Of a stretch of 11,869 nucleotides of DNA, positions 8,815 to 11,869 are shown one piece after another (the stretch's first letter is position 1; every line of letters begins with the position of its first letter). The translations under genes and the position numbers were made by a program. This DNA is from Pseudomonadota bacterium (GTDB lineage: Bacteria; Pseudomonadota; Alphaproteobacteria; Caulobacterales; Caulobacteraceae). The stretch is from the NCBI GenBank assembly GCA_023456105.1, contig JAEYAO010000030.1:1-11869 (forward strand), given 5' to 3'. The notes below the pieces were generated by a model. It was not told where the DNA came from, ran no database searches, and saw only the letters and a list, made by a program, of their open reading frames with translations.

Positions 8815-10779
8815 ATGACGCGCACTCGCCTGACCGCCGCTTGCCTCGCCCTGCTGATGACCAGCGTCTGCGGCCCCGCGCTGGCCCAGCAGCAGCCGAA
8901 CACGGCGGACGTCATCGCGCCGGCGGCCCTGCCGCGCGCGGTTCCGCCGATCCCGGCCCCGACCAGCGCCGCCTACCCCGGCGTAATCACGCTGAACGTC
9001 GACGCCTCGGATGTCGAGCGCGGCCTGATCAACGTCACCCAGACCATCCCGGTCTCGGCCGGGTCGGTCACCCTGCTCTATCCGAAATTCCTCCCCGGCA
9101 ATCACGCGCCGACCGGCCCCATCTCCATGTTGACCGGCCTGACGGTCGCCGCCGACGGTCAGCCGCTGCAGTGGCTGCGTGATCCGGTCGATCCCTGGGC
9201 CTTCCATGTCGAGGTTCCGCAAGGCGCGACCCAGCTCGACGTCGCCTTCACCACCCTCACGCCCACGGGCGAGGGCCAGGGCCGCCGGCTGCAGACGCCC
9301 GAGATGCTGAACCTGCAGTGGGAGAAGGCGCTGCTCTACCCCGCCGGCTACAACGCCAAGGGCGTGGCCGTCGTCCCCAGCGTCAAGCTGCCGGCCGGGT
9401 GGCGCTACGGCGTGGCGCTGGAGACCGCGTCGTTCGAAGGCGACCTGGCGCGCTTCGCCCAGACCGACCTCTACACCCTGGTGGACAGCCCCATGTTCGC
9501 CGGGATCAACTTCCGCGAGATCGCGCTCGGCGGCGGCGACCGGGCCGTGCGCGCGACGGTGGTGGCGGACAAGCCGAACCAGCTGGAGGGCGGGGCGAAC
9601 CGCGTCGAGCAGATGGAATCCTTGGTGGTCCAGGCCGATCGCCTGTTCGGCGGCCAGCGCCACTTCGACCACTACACCTTCCTGGTCGGCGTCACCGACA
9701 CGCTGGGCGACATCGGGCTGGAGCACCATCGCAGTTCAGAGAACACGGTCGCCACCGGCTACTTCAACGGCGAAGGCCGGGTGCCCTACGGCGATTTGGC
9801 GGTGATCCCGCACGAGTACGTGCACTCCTGGAACGGCAAGTTCCGCCGCCCGGCGGACCAGATGTTCCCCAACTACAACGTCCCCACGACCAACAGCCTG
9901 TTGTGGGTCTATGAAGGCCAGACCCAGTACTGGGGCGATGTGCTGACCGCGCGCTCGGGCTTTGTCTCCAAGGACGAGGCCTTGGCGGTGCTGGCGGGCG
10001 TCGCCGCCTCCTACCAGAACCAGGCGGGTCGTCAGTGGCGCCCTCTGCAGGACACCACCAACACCCCGGTGATGGGCTATCGCGCACCCAATCCCTATTC
10101 GACCTGGGCGCGCGGCACGGACTACTACCGCGAGTCCGGCCTGATCTGGCTGGACGCCGACACCCTGATCCGCTCAGAGACCAACGGCCGCAAGTCGCTG
10201 GACGACTTCGCCAAGCGCTTCTTCGGCGTCACGGCCGACAGCTGGTCGCCGCAAGGCTATGCGTTCGAGGATGTGGTTGCGGCGCTCAACGCCGTGCATC
10301 CGCACGACTGGGCGACCTTCCTGCGCACGCGACTGGACGCCGTGAACGCCCCTCCCTTCCTGGATGGGCTGGAGCGCGGCGGCTACCGCCTGACCTACAC
10401 CGATGCGCCGTCAGACGCCGAAAAGAAGATCAATTCGAGCTGGGAGAACGACTTCCAGTACTCGCTGGGCTTCTCGCTGGCGGGACCCTCCAACCGCATC
10501 ACCGGCGTCCGCTGGGGCGGCCTGGCGTTTGATCAGGGCGTGGGCGCGGGCTGGGAGCTGGTGGCCGTCAACGACATGGCCGCCTCGCCCAAGGCGCTGC
10601 GCGACGCGGTCACCGCCGCCAAGGGCGGCTCGGAGCCCATTCGCCTGATCCTGAAGAACGGCGAGCGGTTCCGCACCGTGGCGTTCCCCTATCACGACGG
10701 CCTGCGTTACCCCCGGCTGGAGCGCATCGCCGGATCGCGCGACCACCTCGGCGACATTCTGGCTCCGCGTCGTCGCTGA
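8815..10779 (+). CDS. M61-family metallopeptidase with PDZ domain, paralogue 2
   Basis: This 654-residue exported zinc peptidase is a clear tandem paralogue of the preceding gene. It has a Sec signal (MTRTRLTAACLALLMTSV, cut near ALA/QQQ at 24), the M61 N-terminal beta domain (VDASDVERGLINVTQTIPV, FLPGNHAPTGPI), IGLEHHRSSEN (about 301-311), the zinc motif HEYVH (His333, Glu334, His337), the third ligand in WVYEGQTQY (Glu367), a PDZ-like domain at about 549-630 and the same YPRLERIAG...RRR tail. All catalytic residues are intact. ATG 8815 starts a clean signal peptide; the same frame extends upstream to a TTG at 8755, but that would run through the terminator and put a polar tail before the signal. 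There is no clear Shine-Dalgarno, since the T-run of the terminator lies just upstream. The stop overlaps the next start by one base. Confidence 0.92.
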   Translation: MTRTRLTAACLALLMTSVCGPALAQQQPNTADVIAPAALPRAVPPIPAPTSAAYPGVITLNVDASDVERGLINVTQTIPVSAGSVTLLYPKFLPGNHAPTGPISMLTGLTVAADGQPLQWLRDPVDPWAFHVEVPQGATQLDVAFTTLTPTGEGQGRRLQTPEMLNLQWEKALLYPAGYNAKGVAVVPSVKLPAGWRYGVALETASFEGDLARFAQTDLYTLVDSPMFAGINFREIALGGGDRAVRATVVADKPNQLEGGANRVEQMESLVVQADRLFGGQRHFDHYTFLVGVTDTLGDIGLEHHRSSENTVATGYFNGEGRVPYGDLAVIPHEYVHSWNGKFRRPADQMFPNYNVPTTNSLLWVYEGQTQYWGDVLTARSGFVSKDEALAVLAGVAASYQNQAGRQWRPLQDTTNTPVMGYRAPNPYSTWARGTDYYRESGLIWLDADTLIRSETNGRKSLDDFAKRFFGVTADSWSPQGYAFEDVVAALNAVHPHDWATFLRTRLDAVNAPPFLDGLERGGYRLTYTDAPSDAEKKINSSWENDFQYSLGFSLAGPSNRITGVRWGGLAFDQGVGAGWELVAVNDMAASPKALRDAVTAAKGGSEPIRLILKNGERFRTVAFPYHDGLRYPRLERIAGSRDHLGDILAPRRR

Positions 10780-11690
10780 TGACGGCCGTCGCCTTGCGCC
10801 TGCTGCCCGCGCTTCTGCTGCTCCTCCTGTGGAGCCCGGCGGCGGCGCGGGCGGCGTGCGATCTCGGACAGCCTGCGGTGACGCAGCGGGTGGAGATCGG
10901 CCGCACCGGCCGCTCCATGCTGCTGCACCTGCCACAGGGTTTCGATCGGGCGACGCCCGCGCCCCTGATCTTAGTGCTGCACGGAAGCGGCGGAAGCGGC
11001 GCCGACATCCTGCGCGACTCCCGCATGGCCGAAACGGCCGACCGCCACGGCTTCATTGTCGCGGCGCCGGACGCCGGCATCCCAGTCGAGCGCGGCTTCG
11101 TCTGGAACATCCCCGGCGTGCCCACTGTCACCGGCGAGGTTCCCGGCCCCACAGACGCCGATGATGTGGCCCACCTCAAGGCCGCGATCGACGATCTGGC
11201 GGCCCAAGGGTGCGTGGACCCGGCGCGCGTCTACGTCACCGGCCTGTCCGGCGGCGGACGCATGGCGTCCTGGCTCGGGTGCGTCGCCGCCGACCGCTTC
11301 GCCGCCATCGCGCCGGTGGTGGGCCTGCGCGCCGGCAACCCGGACGAAGAAGACCCCTCGCGCCCCGATCCCCGCACCTGCCGCCCCTCGCAGCCCGTGC
11401 CGGTAATGGCCTTCGCCGGGGACATCGACACCACCAATCCGATCAACGGCGGCGGCGCGGGCTACTGGCGATACACCATGCACGCCGCCGAACAGCGCTG
11501 GGCCCAGCTGAACGGCTGCACGGAAGTCCGTCCCACCCGATGGATCAGCCCCACGATCTATGAGGAAGGCTACACCGCCTGCCGCTCCGCCGCCGACGTC
11601 CTCGCCCGCATCACCCACGGCGGAGGCCACAGCTGGGTCGCCGACAACGACGCCATGTGGGCCTTCTTCGCCCGACGTGTGCGGGAGTGA
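10779..11690 (+). CDS. Secreted LpqC / PHB-depolymerase-type esterase (CE1-like)
   Basis: This is a 303-residue exported esterase. A leucine-rich signal (LRLLPALLLLLLWSPAAARA, cut near 25) precedes Cys27. The core has LILVLHGSGGSG (oxyanion region, about 63-74), a GxSxG elbow GLSGGGRMAS with Ser157, a probable acid in AGDIDTTNP (Asp217) and GGGHSW with His284. The order and spacing match the COG3509 group (LpqC, polyhydroxyalkanoate depolymerases, feruloyl and acetylxylan esterases), which cleave small ester or polyester substrates. The mature protein has six cysteines (27, 145, 168, 201, 247, 268), so disulfides are likely in the periplasm or outside the cell. The ATG overlaps the TGA of the second M61 gene (TGATG), implying translational coupling. 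Exact substrate is not inferable, and acetyl- or feruloyl-esterase activity is as plausible as PHB hydrolysis. Confidence 0.87.
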   Translation: MTAVALRLLPALLLLLLWSPAAARAACDLGQPAVTQRVEIGRTGRSMLLHLPQGFDRATPAPLILVLHGSGGSGADILRDSRMAETADRHGFIVAAPDAGIPVERGFVWNIPGVPTVTGEVPGPTDADDVAHLKAAIDDLAAQGCVDPARVYVTGLSGGGRMASWLGCVAADRFAAIAPVVGLRAGNPDEEDPSRPDPRTCRPSQPVPVMAFAGDIDTTNPINGGGAGYWRYTMHAAEQRWAQLNGCTEVRPTRWISPTIYEEGYTACRSAADVLARITHGGGHSWVADNDAMWAFFARRVRE

Positions 11691-11719
11691 TGGCGGCTGT
11701 GGGCGGCGAAGGAGACGCT

Positions 11720-11869
11720 GTTGTTGATGTCTCTTAAGGGTAGATTTCGTTGAAAAAGGCGTCCGTTGGCAATTGGCATGACGTCGGCGCGCTGATTCAC
11801 TCTGGTCATTGAGGCCGGGAGGTTCAGCGATGATGGGCGAACGGCGGGTCGATCAGTCGGCCCTATTCT
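11720..11869 (+). mobile_element. Probable left end of an insertion sequence (IS5/IS1182 type), truncated by window edge
   Basis: After the esterase stop, composition changes from strongly GC-rich to a patch with TTGTTGATGTCTCTTAAGG and TTTCGTTGAAAAAGG. A short untranslated stretch then leads to a strong ribosome site and a transposase-like start. The terminal inverted repeat and target duplication cannot be identified from one end, so the left boundary is a guess within about 11700-11760. Confidence 0.45.
11830..11869 (+). CDS. Transposase, N-terminal 13 codons (partial)
   Basis: A strong Shine-Dalgarno GGGAGG at 11817-11822 stands 7 bases before tandem ATG codons. The frame reads MMGERRVDQSALF to the window edge. 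This matches the N-terminus I know from IS5/IS1182-type transposases in alphaproteobacteria, which begin MMGxR...Q.ALFYEFSLE..VP.DHLLR. Only 13 residues are visible, so the family assignment rests on that short match and the strong ribosome site. The second ATG (11833) could equally be used. Confidence 0.55.
   Translation, partial: MMGERRVDQSALF

Noticed and set aside
8809..9729. 306-codon minus-strand open frame across the second M61 gene
   Set aside because: Same artefact type as the frame opposite the first M61 gene, with a similar Gly/Arg/Val/Asp-rich composition.
11570..11809. 79-codon minus-strand open frame at the IS boundary
   Set aside because: It crosses the esterase 3' end and the suspected IS end, with no recognisable domain or ribosome site.

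Overview
The window is uniformly GC-rich, with coding sequence biased strongly to G or C at third codon positions. The RpoB sequence, the outer-membrane lipoproteins and a small protein resembling the DUF6894 family point to an alphaproteobacterium, most likely Caulobacterales (Brevundimonas/Caulobacter-like). That placement is by recognition, not by a search.

Layout. The left third (1-3361, minus strand) is the N-terminal ~1120 residues of rpoB, the RNA polymerase beta subunit. It runs off the left edge shortly after the conserved active-site lysine region. Its start codon is fixed by an in-frame stop directly upstream. A 435-base divergent intergenic region (3362-3796) follows; it holds a candidate rpoB promoter, a long hairpin-rich leader with a 12-base direct repeat, and a possible promoter for the rightward genes. 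Ribosomal protein genes rplJ/rplL do not lie directly upstream of rpoB here.

Everything from 3797 to 11690 is on the plus strand, and nearly all of it encodes exported proteins. In order these are an alpha/beta hydrolase lipoprotein, an FKBP-type peptidyl-prolyl isomerase lipoprotein, a small cytosolic DUF6894-like protein, a secreted alpha/beta hydrolase, two tandem paralogous M61-family metallopeptidases with C-terminal PDZ domains, and a secreted LpqC/PHB-depolymerase-type esterase. The first M61 gene begins with TTG. A strong intrinsic terminator lies between the two M61 genes, ending about 14 bases before the start codon of the second. The second M61 gene overlaps the esterase by one base (TGATG), so those two are probably translationally coupled. 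The group looks like a periplasmic/envelope peptide- and ester-hydrolysing locus, but no shared substrate can be read from the sequence.

At the right edge (about 11720-11869) base composition shifts, and a strong Shine-Dalgarno leads into the first 13 codons of what looks like an IS5/IS1182-type transposase. This suggests an insertion sequence whose body lies beyond the window. No tRNA, rRNA or CRISPR array was seen. I found no convincing novel multi-gene system. The points most worth a second look are the terminator between the M61 paralogues, the structured rpoB leader and the IS boundary.
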